64,000 nt of DNA from Stenotrophomonas rhizophila (GCF_003751305.1 NZ_RJKV01000003.1:186001-250000); one strand, 5' to 3'. Shown: positions 34,543 to 44,810, counted from the stretch's first letter. Program-made: numbers and translations. The notes: generated by a model not told the origin, from the letters alone.

Positions 34543-35298
34543 ATGACCCGCTATCGCCTGTTGCTACCCGCCCTGCTGGCGCTGTCCCTGGCTGCCTGCA
34601 GCACCACCCCGCTCGAGCAGCGCAGCCCGCTCGCCACCTGGGTGCCGTCGCCGAACCACAACGCGCGCGCGCCAGTGGTGATCGTGCTGCACCATACCGA
34701 TCAGCACTCCGTGCAAGAGAGCCTGGATACGCTGCGCAGCGCCAACAGTGGCGGCAAGGTCAGCTCGCACTATCTGGTCGGGGCCGATGGCCACATCTAC
34801 CAACTGGTGGGCGATGACCGCCGCGCATGGCATGCCGGTCCCGGGCGCTGGGGCACCATCACCGATCTCAACTCGGCCTCGATCGGCGTCGAGATCGACA
34901 ACGATGGCGACACGCCGTTCGCACCGGCACAGATCGCGGCCTTGATCCGCCTGCTGGATGACCTGTGCACGCGCCTGCGCATCCCGCCCAGCCAGATCAT
35001 CGCGCACGCCGATCTGGCGCCGTCGCGGAAGCAGGATCCCAGCCGTTTCTTCCCGTGGCAGCAGCTGGCCGAAGCCGGTTTCGGCGTGTGGCCGCGCGCG
35101 ACCGATGGCCCGGCGCCGATGGGCTTCGATCCCTGGATGGCCCTTCAGGCCTTCGGTTACCCGATGGACGACCGGGCGGCCGCCGTCGGCGCCTTCCACC
35201 GCCGCTTCCGCGGTCGCGACGATCTCCCCGCAGATCTCGATGCCGAAGACGCCCGCATCCTGCACTCGCTGCTGCTGCAACAGGAACGCCGCCCATGA
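34543..35298 (+). CDS. N-acetylmuramoyl-L-alanine amidase, AmiD-like lipoprotein
   Basis: The 251-residue lipoprotein (signal ending LAACS) has an Amidase_2 domain: VVIVLHHTD (zinc His at about residue 50), HIYQLVGDDRRAWHAG, and a second zinc His at about 155 and Asp at about 165 in AHADLAPSRKQDP. AmiD cleaves the amide bond between MurNAc (or anhydroMurNAc) and the peptide stem, facing the periplasm from the outer membrane. Its stop overlaps the mltA start by four bases (ATGA), so two wall-degrading enzymes are coupled. Confidence 0.9.
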   Translation: MTRYRLLLPALLALSLAACSTTPLEQRSPLATWVPSPNHNARAPVVIVLHHTDQHSVQESLDTLRSANSGGKVSSHYLVGADGHIYQLVGDDRRAWHAGPGRWGTITDLNSASIGVEIDNDGDTPFAPAQIAALIRLLDDLCTRLRIPPSQIIAHADLAPSRKQDPSRFFPWQQLAEAGFGVWPRATDGPAPMGFDPWMALQAFGYPMDDRAAAVGAFHRRFRGRDDLPADLDAEDARILHSLLLQQERRP

Positions 35299-36470
35299 AG
35301 TTCACGCCCGTCCTCCCCGCACTCAAGCACGCCGCGCTGATGGGGGTGGGGTTGGCGCTGTTGAGTGCCTGCGCGGTCGCGCCGCAGCGCTCGGCATCAC
35401 CAGCGCCTGTGCAAACCAGCACTTACGCGAAGGCAAATTGGAACGCATTGCCTGCCGTCGCGGACGCCGATCTGCAGGCTGGCTTTGCGGCCTGGCGCAG
35501 TGCCTGCCCACGCCTGAAGACGGAGGCCAACTGGGCAACCACCTGCGCCGCAGCGGCCAATGTCGCCACCACGCCGGCCGCCATCCGCCAGTTCCTGCAG
35601 GCGAATCTCGACGTCTATGCCCTGCGCGCCGGTGGCAGCCGGGCCGACGGCCTGATCACCGGCTACTACGAGCCGATCTATGCCGGCAGCGTCACCCGTA
35701 CCGTCAAGGCATCGGTGCCGGTGTACGGCGTGCCGGACGACATGGTCAGCGTCCAGCTCGACAGCCTCTACCCCGAACTCAAGGGCAAGCGGCTGCGCGG
35801 CCGCGTCGAGGGGCGCGTGCTCAAGCCGTATGACGATGCCGCGCGGATCGCCGCGAACGGCGTCAAAGCACCGGTGCTGGCCTGGCTCACCAGCCCGATG
35901 GACCTGCAGTTCCTGCAGATCCAGGGCTCCGGTCGCGTGCAGCTGGGCGACGGACGCCAGCTGCGCATCGCCTACGCCGACCAGAATGGCCATCCCTATC
36001 GCCCCATCGGTCGCTGGCTGGTGGAGCAGGGTGAGTTGAAGCAGGCCGATGTGAGCATGGCCGCCATCCGCGCCTGGGCCGATGCCCACCCGACCCGCGT
36101 GCCCGAACTGCTGGCCAGCAACCCGAGCTATGTGTTCTTCACCCGCGGCCCGGACAGCGACGAAGGCCCGCGCGGCTCGTTGAACGTGCCGCTGACCGCC
36201 GGCTACAGCGTCGCGGTGGACCGCAACGTCGTGCCACTGGGCAGCCTGCTGTGGCTGTCCACCACGCGCCCGGACGGCACCGCGCTGGTGCGCCCGGTCG
36301 CCGCGCAGGACACCGGCGGTGCCATCACCGGCGAAGTGCGCGCGGACCTGTTCTGGGGCACTGGCGATGCGGCTGGCGAGCTGGCCGGGCACATGAAGCA
36401 GAAGGGTACGATCTGGATGCTGTGGCCGAAGGGTGTGGCGTTGCCGAAGGCGCCTGACAAGAGCGAGTGA
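35295..36470 (+). CDS. mltA: Membrane-bound lytic murein transglycosylase A
   Basis: The 391-residue lipoprotein (signal ending LLSACA) has the MltA barrel (DGLITGYYEPIYAGS; FLQIQGSGRVQLGDG) and the C-terminal 3D domain, seen as AAQDTGGAITGEVRADLFWG with conserved Asp residues. It cleaves the glycan strand to release 1,6-anhydromuropeptides. The ATG at 35295 overlaps the amidase stop; the longer upstream frame is rejected because it lacks a signal sequence. Confidence 0.94.
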   Translation: MKFTPVLPALKHAALMGVGLALLSACAVAPQRSASPAPVQTSTYAKANWNALPAVADADLQAGFAAWRSACPRLKTEANWATTCAAAANVATTPAAIRQFLQANLDVYALRAGGSRADGLITGYYEPIYAGSVTRTVKASVPVYGVPDDMVSVQLDSLYPELKGKRLRGRVEGRVLKPYDDAARIAANGVKAPVLAWLTSPMDLQFLQIQGSGRVQLGDGRQLRIAYADQNGHPYRPIGRWLVEQGELKQADVSMAAIRAWADAHPTRVPELLASNPSYVFFTRGPDSDEGPRGSLNVPLTAGYSVAVDRNVVPLGSLLWLSTTRPDGTALVRPVAAQDTGGAITGEVRADLFWGTGDAAGELAGHMKQKGTIWMLWPKGVALPKAPDKSE

Positions 36471-36475
36471 CACCG

Positions 36476-36769
36476 ATGGATGAACTGCAGCGACTCCAGC
36501 ACTGGTATCGAAGGCAGTGCAACGAGGACTGGGAGCATACGTTCGGGGTCACTATCGACACCCTTGATAACCCCGGCTGGCACGTCTGCATTGATCTCAT
36601 CGAGACGGAGCTTGAGCAAAAGCCCTTTGCATCAATCAGCCGCGGGGATTCGGAAGATGATGCGAGCTGGATCATCTGCAAGATTGAGAAATCACAGTTC
36701 GTTGCTAGCGGCGGCGCTGGCAACTTGACTGAGCTGCTGGGCATATTTCTCAGCTGGGCCGAGGCTTAG
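36476..36769 (+). CDS. Imm53-family orphan immunity protein
   Basis: The 97-residue acidic soluble protein matches my recollection of the Imm53 family: LQRLQHWYRRQCNEDWEH near the start, GVTIDTLDNPGWHVCIDL in the middle and NLTELLGIFLSWAEA at the end. Imm53 proteins neutralise polymorphic toxins in the producing or neighbouring cell. No toxin gene is adjacent: mltA lies 5 bp upstream and the next gene converges, overlapping by four bases. It starts at ATG, with only a weak ribosome-binding site. Confidence 0.75.
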   Translation: MDELQRLQHWYRRQCNEDWEHTFGVTIDTLDNPGWHVCIDLIETELEQKPFASISRGDSEDDASWIICKIEKSQFVASGGAGNLTELLGIFLSWAEA

Positions 36770-37596
36770 CACTCGCGATTATCGGTGGACATGCTGCAAG
36801 ACGCCCAACGATCACGGGCGGGAGTCGATGCGTGGACGACGCCAAGGTGCACGAATCCGTCATACATGATCGATGTGTCATCGATGACGATCTCCCCGAT
36901 CCTATGCGGGCCCTGCCTGGCAAGCCCAAGATCCTGCACTTCGCAGACAGGAGCGCAGGCCCATGCCGTCCCCCCTGAGTGAGTAAAAGCAAGCGCTCGA
37001 TAGGGCTCGTCAAACATCTGGCGGGATACCCCATCCCTTCCTTCCGCGCCTGCCTTTCGAGCATGAGCGTTGCCCAGCAAGGTGACGATCTTGGCGTTCG
37101 AGTAACGCGAAAGCGCCTGCAGGTTGTCGGTGATCTCATCTCCGCCACCAAAGCCAGAAGATCCGACGGCAACCACCGTGACGTCTGCACCACTCTGGCG
37201 TAGCTCTCGAAGACGATCCAACATCGCGTACATCGCAATGCTGGTTCTCCCGTCCTGCGAATCCCGCGTCCAGAAACTGGATTCCACCAATATCCCGCGT
37301 GCCGGCTCCAATGCCTTCGTGCTCATGAAGCTATCTAGAGCGGCCTGCTCGCTGGATGGGTGTTCAATGCCGACGATGACGGGACTGCTACGCGCCAGGT
37401 TGCAGATCCAGTCCGCGACAAAGCGGGGAGCCTCGGCCGTGCCATGTATCTCGCCAAAAACCAGGATTCGCGGGAGATCGGACCTGCCTGACGGCACACT
37501 CTCACAGGCCGTGCCGCTTTCGTTGCGATCAAATCTGGAACATGCGCTTGAGAGGATCAAGCAGATGGTGAGCGCAGCCAGCAGCGTGCAGCGCAT
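36766..37596 (-). CDS. ChaN/EreA-like lipoprotein of unknown function
   Basis: The 276-residue protein has a lipoprotein-type signal (LAALTICLILSSAC). Motifs resemble the EreA/ChaN/Tiki superfamily: VFGEIHGTAEAPRF, IVGIEHPSSEQ and VTLLGNAHARK. Members include erythromycin esterase and the haem-binding lipoprotein ChaN. The His/Glu motifs could form a metal- or haem-binding site. ATG 37596 has GGAGGG six bases upstream. It is convergent with the Imm53 gene. Function unknown. Confidence 0.65.
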   Translation of the reverse strand: MRCTLLAALTICLILSSACSRFDRNESGTACESVPSGRSDLPRILVFGEIHGTAEAPRFVADWICNLARSSPVIVGIEHPSSEQAALDSFMSTKALEPARGILVESSFWTRDSQDGRTSIAMYAMLDRLRELRQSGADVTVVAVGSSGFGGGDEITDNLQALSRYSNAKIVTLLGNAHARKAGAEGRDGVSRQMFDEPYRALAFTHSGGTAWACAPVCEVQDLGLARQGPHRIGEIVIDDTSIMYDGFVHLGVVHASTPARDRWASCSMSTDNREC

Positions 37597-37978
37597 TGGT
37601 CCCTCCGCACGCGTGGCTGGGCAGCTGTTCAACTGAAATGCTCCGCACAAAGATCTGCCGTGCGCGGTGCGCTATCTGATATCAAGCAATCATCCACGCT
37701 GGGCCAATCTTCCGGAGCTTGCTCCGGCGCTGCCTCGTTACAGAGGAATGCAGATGAATCCGTCATCATTCTCACGTGCCGATCTCGCTCCTTGATCCGC
37801 AGATGTTGCTGCAACGAAAGGTTCCGGAATAGATATCTGTTTTCTAGCGATGGGTTACATCCGTGTCAATGCATCGAGCCCATTATGTGGCGGAGCTCAC
37901 AGTTCAATGGCGAGCCGTGGCTCTCTCTGTCATCCGTCCATCCGTTCACCATCTCCCCACGCTCAACCCACCCCGTTT
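37597..37978. other. Intergenic region between the ChaN-like gene and ntrB
   Basis: About 380 bp between two divergent genes, less GC-rich than its surroundings. Apart from the leftward ribosome-binding site and the NtrC palindrome at its right edge I see no gene, hairpin or repeat here. It must hold the promoters of both flanking genes, but none stands out. Confidence 0.6.
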
Positions 37979-37995
37979 TGCACTACATTGGTGCA
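37979..37995 (+). promoter_or_regulatory. NtrC palindrome abutting the ntrB start codon
   Basis: TGCACTACATTGGTGCA is a perfect match to TGCACY-N5-GGTGCA. Its last base is immediately followed by the ntrB ATG at 37996, so it fills the place of a ribosome-binding site. In enterics NtrC bound at the glnL promoter represses ntrBC; a similar autoregulation is likely here. Confidence 0.88.
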
Positions 37996-39046
37996 ATGAC
38001 CACCACGCTCCTGCCCCCCGCCCTCGACGCCCTCGGCACTCCGGTCGCCTGGGCCGACGCCAGCGGCCGTGTGGTGGGCTGCAATCCGGCCTTCGCCCGC
38101 TGGCTGGGCGTGAGCGTACGCCGCCTGCTGGGCCAGCCGCTGGCCTCGCTGGAGGCCCAGGGCGATGCCTTGGCCCACTTCTTGGCCCGCGATGAGCGCG
38201 ACACCCTGCGCCTGCACAGGCTGGCCCTGGCGCTGCCAGGCGATGCACCGCGTTTTGCCGAGGGCTGGCTGAGCCGCTGGGACGAGGGCGGCTGGCTGCT
38301 GGAGGCGCATCCGGTCGATGAATTCCCGGGGTTGGACCCCACCCAGGCGCTGCCCAGCGCGCTCAGTGCCGCGCTCAAGGGCCTGGCGCATGAGCTGCGC
38401 AACCCGCTGGCGGGATTGAAGGGCGCGGCCCAGCTGCTGGCACGCCGCAACGCACAGCGCGATCCGGACGAGCGTGAGCTGATCGAGCTGATCGGCTCGG
38501 AAATCGAGCGCCTCAACGGCCTGCTCGAGCAACTGCTGTCGCCCGCACCGGCCGCGCCGCATGCGCCGCTCAACATTCATGCGTCACTGGAGCGCGTGCT
38601 GCGCCTGGCCGAGAGCGAGGGTGGTTGGGCGGTCCGGATCCAGCGCGATTACGACCCCAGCATTCCCGAGTTCGATGGCGATGCGGACCGCCTCACTCAA
38701 GCCGTGTGGAACCTGGTCCGCAATGCGATCCAGGCCGGTGCGGGCACCGTCACCCTGCGCACGCGCGTGGAGCATGGCGTGCGCATCTCCGATCAGCTGC
38801 ACCCGCTGGCGCTGCGGCTGGAAATCGCCGATGACGGCCGTGGCGTGCCCGAAGACCTGGCCGAGCATCTGTTCCTGCCGCTGGTCAGTGGGCGTGCCGA
38901 GGGCACCGGGCTGGGTCTGGCGCTGGCCCAGCAGGTCGCGCGCGAGCACCGCGGCACGCTGACCTACCGCTCGCGCCCCGGCCATACCGTATTCACCGTG
39001 CTGCTGCCAATCGGGCAGGGCACCCCCGCCGAGGACACTGCCGCCC

Positions 39047-39054
<8 letters not shown>
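37996..39054 (+). CDS. ntrB: Nitrogen regulation sensor histidine kinase NtrB
   Basis: The 352-residue kinase has an N-terminal PAS domain (about 8-110; WADASGRVVGCNPAFARWLG), a dimerisation domain with the phospho-His at about residue 132 (LAHELRNPLAG) and an ATPase domain (NLVRNAIQAG, DDGRGVPEDL, GTGLGLAL). It has no membrane helices and phosphorylates or dephosphorylates NtrC under PII control. No Shine-Dalgarno precedes the ATG, where an NtrC operator sits instead. The gene overlaps ntrC by eight bases. Confidence 0.95.
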
Positions 39055-40498
<1,444 letters not shown>

Positions 40499-40591
40499 AC
40501 CGCATGTCCACACCGCGTGTGCGCGATGTCCGGGCCGCTTTCATGGCCCGTGGACGAGCACACGGTTAGTTTGCAACCAAGGAGTCTTCCC

Positions 40592-41158
40592 ATGCGCAGT
40601 TCCCAAGTCGTCCTCGCTGCGGTGATCGCGGTCGGTCTGGCCGCCTGCGGCACCACACCGCCGCCGCGCACCGTCGCCCCCGTCGTACCGGTGGTCAGCA
40701 CCGCGCAGATGGCCGAATCCAATCTGTCGCCGGCCTCGGCCAGTCTGGTCAGTGGACGCCTGGCGCTGGTGCCGGACGCCCGTGGCGTGCACATCACCGG
40801 TGTCATCGGTGGCCTGCAGCCGCTGCAGGTGGCCGGGTTCCATGTGCATGAGCGCGGCGACTGCAGTGCGGTCGATGCCAGCAGCGCCGGTGCGCATTTC
40901 AATCCTGCCGGCCAGCCGCATGGCCGCAACAGTGTCGGTACGCATCACGCCGGTGACATGGACAACCTGCGCGCCGATGCGCAGGGCCGCGTCAACGTCG
41001 ACATCCGCCTGCCAGCGGTTACCCTTGGCGGCGGCGCAGCCATCGATATCGCCGGACGTGCCCTGATCGTGCACGCCAACGCCGACGATTACCGCAGCCA
41101 GCCGGCCGGCAACGCCGGCGCCCGAATTGCCTGCGGCGTCATCCGGGTCGTGCGCTGA
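40592..41158 (+). CDS. sodC: Cu/Zn superoxide dismutase lipoprotein, copy 1
   Basis: The 188-residue protein has a lipoprotein signal (AVGLAACGTT) and the SodC domain: GFHVHERGDCSAVDASSAGAH with metal His residues, HHAGDMDNL and GRALIVHANADDYRSQPAGNAGARIACG. It turns periplasmic superoxide into peroxide. AAGGAG lies eight bases before the ATG. A second sodC follows 53 bp later. Compared with copy 2 it lacks the long Pro/Thr/Ala linker. Confidence 0.9.
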   Translation: MRSSQVVLAAVIAVGLAACGTTPPPRTVAPVVPVVSTAQMAESNLSPASASLVSGRLALVPDARGVHITGVIGGLQPLQVAGFHVHERGDCSAVDASSAGAHFNPAGQPHGRNSVGTHHAGDMDNLRADAQGRVNVDIRLPAVTLGGGAAIDIAGRALIVHANADDYRSQPAGNAGARIACGVIRVVR

Positions 41159-41211
41159 TCGCGCCCTCCTTCGACGTCGTTTCTTCCAACGCTACCCGCA
41201 AGGAGATCCAC

Positions 41212-41847
41212 ATGCGCCTGATCCACACCACGCTGTTCGCTGCCATCGCCGCGCTCGGCCTGACCGCCTGCAACAAGCCGGCCGACACCACCCCGGAAGC
41301 CACTCCGGCTGCCGAAGCCACGGCGTCCCAGCCGACGGCTGAAACGACCCCTGAGGCTCCGCCGGCAATGACCAGCGAAGCCCATGCCAACCACACTGCC
41401 ATTGCCGATCTCGCTGCCACCCAGGGCAACGACGTCAAGGGCAACGTGACCTTCAGCGTCGTTGACGGCAAGGTCCACGTAAAAGGCCAGGTCAGCGGCC
41501 TCAAGCCGAACAGCGAGCACGGCTTCCACATTCATGAGAAGGGCGACTGCAGTGCGCCGGACGGCGCCAGCGCTGGCGGCCACTTCAATCCGGGCCAGCA
41601 GGACCACGGCAACGTGGCCAGCGAACCGCATCACGGCGGCGACATGCCCAACATCAAGGCTGATGCCCAGGGCAACGCCGTGGTCGACGCCCCGGTCTCG
41701 ACCAACGTCAACATCGGCAAGGGCGATGGCTTCGACATCATCGGCCGCGGCCTGATCGTCCATGCCGACGCGGATGACTACAAGACCCAGCCGACCGGCA
41801 ATGCCGGTGCACGCCTGGCGTGCGCGGTGATCAAAGCGGCCCCGTAA
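41212..41847 (+). CDS. sodC: Cu/Zn superoxide dismutase lipoprotein, copy 2
   Basis: The 211-residue protein has a lipoprotein signal (LGLTACNKP), a linker of about 40 residues rich in Ala/Thr/Pro/Glu, and a full SodC domain (GFHIHEKGDCSAPDGASAGGH, HHGGDMPNI, GNAGARLACAVI). The metal ligands are all visible. It is clearly a paralogue of the preceding gene. AAGGAG lies ahead of the ATG, and a strong bidirectional terminator follows. Confidence 0.92.
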   Translation: MRLIHTTLFAAIAALGLTACNKPADTTPEATPAAEATASQPTAETTPEAPPAMTSEAHANHTAIADLAATQGNDVKGNVTFSVVDGKVHVKGQVSGLKPNSEHGFHIHEKGDCSAPDGASAGGHFNPGQQDHGNVASEPHHGGDMPNIKADAQGNAVVDAPVSTNVNIGKGDGFDIIGRGLIVHADADDYKTQPTGNAGARLACAVIKAAP

Positions 41848-41864
41848 TCCGGGCCGTGTTTGAC

Positions 41865-41896
41865 GAAAAAACGCCGGCGAAAGCCGGCGTTTTTTT
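41865..41896. terminator. Bidirectional terminator after sodC
   Basis: AAAAAACGCCGGC, a GAAA tetraloop and GCCGGCGTTTTTT form a symmetric hairpin with A and T runs on both sides, between converging genes. Confidence 0.93.
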
Positions 41897-42368
41897 AACT
41901 ACCTCCGTCCCTCTTAACGCCTCCCAGAACGCGTCTCAGATAGGCATTCATCCGGGCGCAGCCTTCGGTGGTGCTTTCGCACAAGGTGGCCCATGCCTGG
42001 CGGCGACGGTGGAGTTCATGCTCCGGCAGATACGTGCGCAACCGGGCAACGGACGGTGCCATCGGATGCGGTGGGGTGAAGATCAGCCAGGTTCTGGCGG
42101 AAAAGGCGGGATCTTCGATCACGGCCGCCGCGGTTGTCTGGTAGGCGAGCATGCCTGGCTCCAGTGGCAGCCCGCGCATGGCCTCCACGTCTTTGCGCAT
42201 GGGCAGGCCTTCAACGAAGGCAGCGACCGTGGTGTATTCCATCGGCTCGCTGTCGGCTTCGTTGTGCTGTATCTCGCGGCTGCGGGCGGTCGCGGCGGCG
42301 AAGAGCAACAGGATGCACGCTAGAGCGATGCGGGATGCAGCGTTGAGTGTGTAAGCGTTCGTCTGCAT
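41895..42368 (-). CDS. Hypothetical secreted protein
   Basis: The 157-residue protein has an N-terminal hydrophobic segment (IALACILLLFAAATARS), probably a signal peptide or anchor. The mature part is unrecognised; visible features are AYQTTAAAVIEDPAFSARTW and two Cys near the end (ATLCESTTEGC) that could form a disulfide. The last five codons (RDGGS) and the stop are supplied by a copy of the dispersed repeat listed at 42391, so the original C-terminus may have been replaced. Function unknown. Confidence 0.6.
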   Translation of the reverse strand: MQTNAYTLNAASRIALACILLLFAAATARSREIQHNEADSEPMEYTTVAAFVEGLPMRKDVEAMRGLPLEPGMLAYQTTAAAVIEDPAFSARTWLIFTPPHPMAPSVARLRTYLPEHELHRRRQAWATLCESTTEGCARMNAYLRRVLGGVKRDGGS

Positions 42369-42390
42369 GTGTCTTCCATGAAATATAGAT

Positions 42391-42441
42391 AACGGGGACG
42401 GAGGTAGTTAAGCCGCAGACTTAACTACCTCCGTCCCCGTT
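42391..42441. repeat. Perfect inverted repeat of a dispersed element
   Basis: Two 22-bp arms (42391-42412 and 42420-42441; right arm core TTAACTACCTCCGTCCCC) flank a 7-base loop. A third copy of the same core lies at 41895-41911, inside the end of the neighbouring gene. The size and arrangement resemble REP/BIME-type elements mobilised by Y1 transposases, but no transposase is in the window. Confidence 0.8.
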
Positions 42442-42447
42442 AATGCC

Positions 42448-43335
42448 TTAACGCGCCAGCAGCGCGCGCGCGTCCTGTCCGGCCTCGCAATGCACGAACA
42501 GCACCGGCAGGCCGTGCGCTTCCAGCACGGCGGCCATCTGCCGCTGGCGGATCAGGTACTGATCGTAGATGCCCTGCAGGCGATCGCAGTCGCCGGTGCC
42601 GTGGTTGTAGTACGCACACCAGCCGGCGGGGTCGAACAGCGCCATACGCACTTCGCCATCAGCGTATCGAAGCAGCGGCTCCGGCGCGGCATCCAGCCAC
42701 TCTTCCACGTGCGGTGCCATCAGCGCGGTTTCGATCAGCGGCCACAGAATCGCCAGGCCCTGGTTGTCGTACTGCATCGACATCATCGCGGCGAGGTCAT
42801 TCACCGTGAAATAGCGGGCGTGCTCGATCTGCGCGCCGAAGGCGTTCTGCGCCTGCAGCGCGGTATCGGCCTGCGCCATGCCCTGGGCCAGCAGCACCTC
42901 TTCCAGTGCTTCGGCCACGGCCTGGGTCTGGACGACTTCCGTGCCGGTCAGCAGGAACGGGACGACTCGCAGGCCGCCGCCGGTCAGGCTGGCATCGGCC
43001 TGGAACGGCAGCGGGACATCGCCGTCGGCGCCGGCACCGAAGGCCAGCACGCGCGGGCCCTGGTTACGGCCCGGGGCGCGCATCTGCAGTTCTTCCAGGC
43101 GCCGGTGCACCGGCCAGCCTGGGCGCAGGATTTCAGCCGGATCGAAATGGGCGCCGGCGAACACGAAGTCCAGCCCGCTGACGCCGGGCACCAGCTTGGC
43201 CAGATCGCGGCCGACGCGCTCGGCCAGTTCACCAGCCTGTTCGGAGGACAGCGCGGCATGGCGCGGGGCGTCGCCGCCGGCCAGTTCCAATGCCAGTACG
43301 CCAATGGCATTCATGCCGTGGTCGGGTTTGCTCAT
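42448..43335 (-). CDS. Conserved-looking hypothetical protein
   Basis: The 295-residue cytosolic protein has no signal peptide or membrane helix. Its composition is rich in Ala, Leu and acidic residues, and it reads as a single globular protein (VSGLDFVFAGAHFDPAEIL; FTVNDLAAMMSMQYDNQGLA; AYYNHGTGDCDRLQGIYDQY). I recognise no domain or catalytic motif. It is divergent from the thiolase gene, with about 107 bp between the starts. Confidence 0.7.
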   Translation of the reverse strand: MSKPDHGMNAIGVLALELAGGDAPRHAALSSEQAGELAERVGRDLAKLVPGVSGLDFVFAGAHFDPAEILRPGWPVHRRLEELQMRAPGRNQGPRVLAFGAGADGDVPLPFQADASLTGGGLRVVPFLLTGTEVVQTQAVAEALEEVLLAQGMAQADTALQAQNAFGAQIEHARYFTVNDLAAMMSMQYDNQGLAILWPLIETALMAPHVEEWLDAAPEPLLRYADGEVRMALFDPAGWCAYYNHGTGDCDRLQGIYDQYLIRQRQMAAVLEAHGLPVLFVHCEAGQDARALLAR

Positions 43336-43442
43336 GGTTTCACGGTTGGCCCATCACAGGGCGGCAGCTACACTTGGCCCCATTATGCCTGCTCCTTCGT
43401 GCAGGCCATGTTGCAGACACCCCTCCCATGCCAGGTATCTCC

Positions 43443-44723
43443 ATGCCCAACGCCCGTCCCGTCGCCATCCTCGGCGGCGTCCGCATTCCGTTCTGTCGCC
43501 AGAACACGGCTTATTCGGACGTCGGCAACCTCGGTATGTCGGTGCGCACACTCGGTGCGCTGGTCGAACGCTTCGGCCTGCACGGCCAGCAGTTGGGCGA
43601 AGTGGCGATGGGCGCAGTGATCAAGCACTCCAGCGACTGGAACCTCGGCCGCGAAGCCACGCTGTCCTCGGGCCTGTCCCCGCTGACCCCGGGCATCACC
43701 ATGCAGCGCGCCTGCGGCACCTCGCTGGACACGATCATCGCGGTGGCCAACAAGATCGCGCTGGGCCAGATCGACTCGGGCATCGGCGGCGGCTCGGATA
43801 CCACCTCCGATGTGCCGATCGTGTACGGCAAGAAGCTGCGTGCACGCCTGCTCGCGGCCAACCGGGCCAAGAGCACCGGCGACAAGCTCAAGGCACTGAC
43901 CCGCGGCTTCAAGCTGAGCGAACTCAAGCCGGAGTTCCCGGGCGTGGCCGAGCCGCGTACCGGCAAGAGCATGGGCGACCACTGCGAAGACATGGCCAAG
44001 GAGTGGAACATCTCCCGCGACTCGCAGGACGAGTGGGCAGTGTCCTCGCACAAGAAGCTGGCCGCCGCCTATGAGCGCGGCTTCTTCACCGATCTGATCG
44101 CGCCGTTCCGTGGCGTGGAGCGCGACAACATCCTGCGCGCCGACACTTCGCTGGAAAAACTGGCCACGCTGAAGCCGGCCTTCGACAAGGTCTCCGGCCG
44201 CGGCACGCTGACCGCCGCCAACTCCACCCCGCTCACCGATGGTGCCTCGGCGGTGCTGCTGGCCAGCGAAGAATGGGCGCGCGCGCATGGCCATGAGCCG
44301 CTGGCCTACCTGCGTGATTCGCAGGTAGCGGCGGTCGATTTCGTGCACGGCGAAGGCCTGCTGATGGCACCGACCATCGCCGTGCCGGAGATGCTCAAGC
44401 GCAACGGCCTGACCCTGCAGGATTTCGACATCTACGAGATCCACGAAGCGTTCGCCGCCCAGGTGCTGTGCACGCTGCGCGCGTGGGAAAGCGAAGACTA
44501 CTGCCGCAACCGCCTCGGCCTGGATGCGCCGCTGGGCAGGATCGACCCGGCCAAGATCAATCCGCTGGGTTCCTCGCTGGCCACTGGCCATCCGTTCGCC
44601 GCCACCGGCGCCCGCGTGATCGCCACGGCGGCCAAGCAGCTGGCCGAACGCGGCGGTGGCCGCGCGCTGGTCTCGATCTGCACCGCCGGCGGCATGGGCG
44701 TGGTGGCGATCGTCGAGCGCTGA
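43443..44723 (+). CDS. Acetyl-CoA C-acyltransferase (thiolase, FadI-like)
   Basis: The 426-residue thiolase has the nucleophilic Cys in QRACGTSLDT, the second motif NPLGSSLATGHPFAATGARV and the catalytic Cys in SICTAGGMGVV. It cleaves 3-ketoacyl-CoA to acetyl-CoA in beta-oxidation or condenses acetyl-CoA. The size and the start ARPVAILGGVRIPFCRQN fit the FadI group more than PhaA. ATG 43443 has AGGT six bases upstream; ATG 43428 has no such site. No fadJ neighbour is present. Confidence 0.88.
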   Translation: MPNARPVAILGGVRIPFCRQNTAYSDVGNLGMSVRTLGALVERFGLHGQQLGEVAMGAVIKHSSDWNLGREATLSSGLSPLTPGITMQRACGTSLDTIIAVANKIALGQIDSGIGGGSDTTSDVPIVYGKKLRARLLAANRAKSTGDKLKALTRGFKLSELKPEFPGVAEPRTGKSMGDHCEDMAKEWNISRDSQDEWAVSSHKKLAAAYERGFFTDLIAPFRGVERDNILRADTSLEKLATLKPAFDKVSGRGTLTAANSTPLTDGASAVLLASEEWARAHGHEPLAYLRDSQVAAVDFVHGEGLLMAPTIAVPEMLKRNGLTLQDFDIYEIHEAFAAQVLCTLRAWESEDYCRNRLGLDAPLGRIDPAKINPLGSSLATGHPFAATGARVIATAAKQLAERGGGRALVSICTAGGMGVVAIVER

Positions 44724-44743
44724 TCGCCTGCGCTGCATTGAAC

Positions 44744-44775
44744 GAAGAAGGCCGCCCTTGGGCGGCCTTCTTGTT
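44744..44775 (+). terminator. Terminator after the thiolase gene
   Basis: AAGAAGGCCGCCC, two loop bases and GGGCGGCCTTCTT form a long perfect stem followed by a short T-rich run, 20 bp after the stop. Confidence 0.85.
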
Positions 44776-44810
44776 TGCATCCGGTGGAGGTGTGGGCACC
44801 ATTCGGCTCT

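Noticed and set aside
37660..37995. N-terminal extension of NtrB
   Set aside because: The translated extension is Ser/Arg/Cys-rich without domain features, whereas the ATG at 37996 places the PAS domain as in known NtrB proteins.
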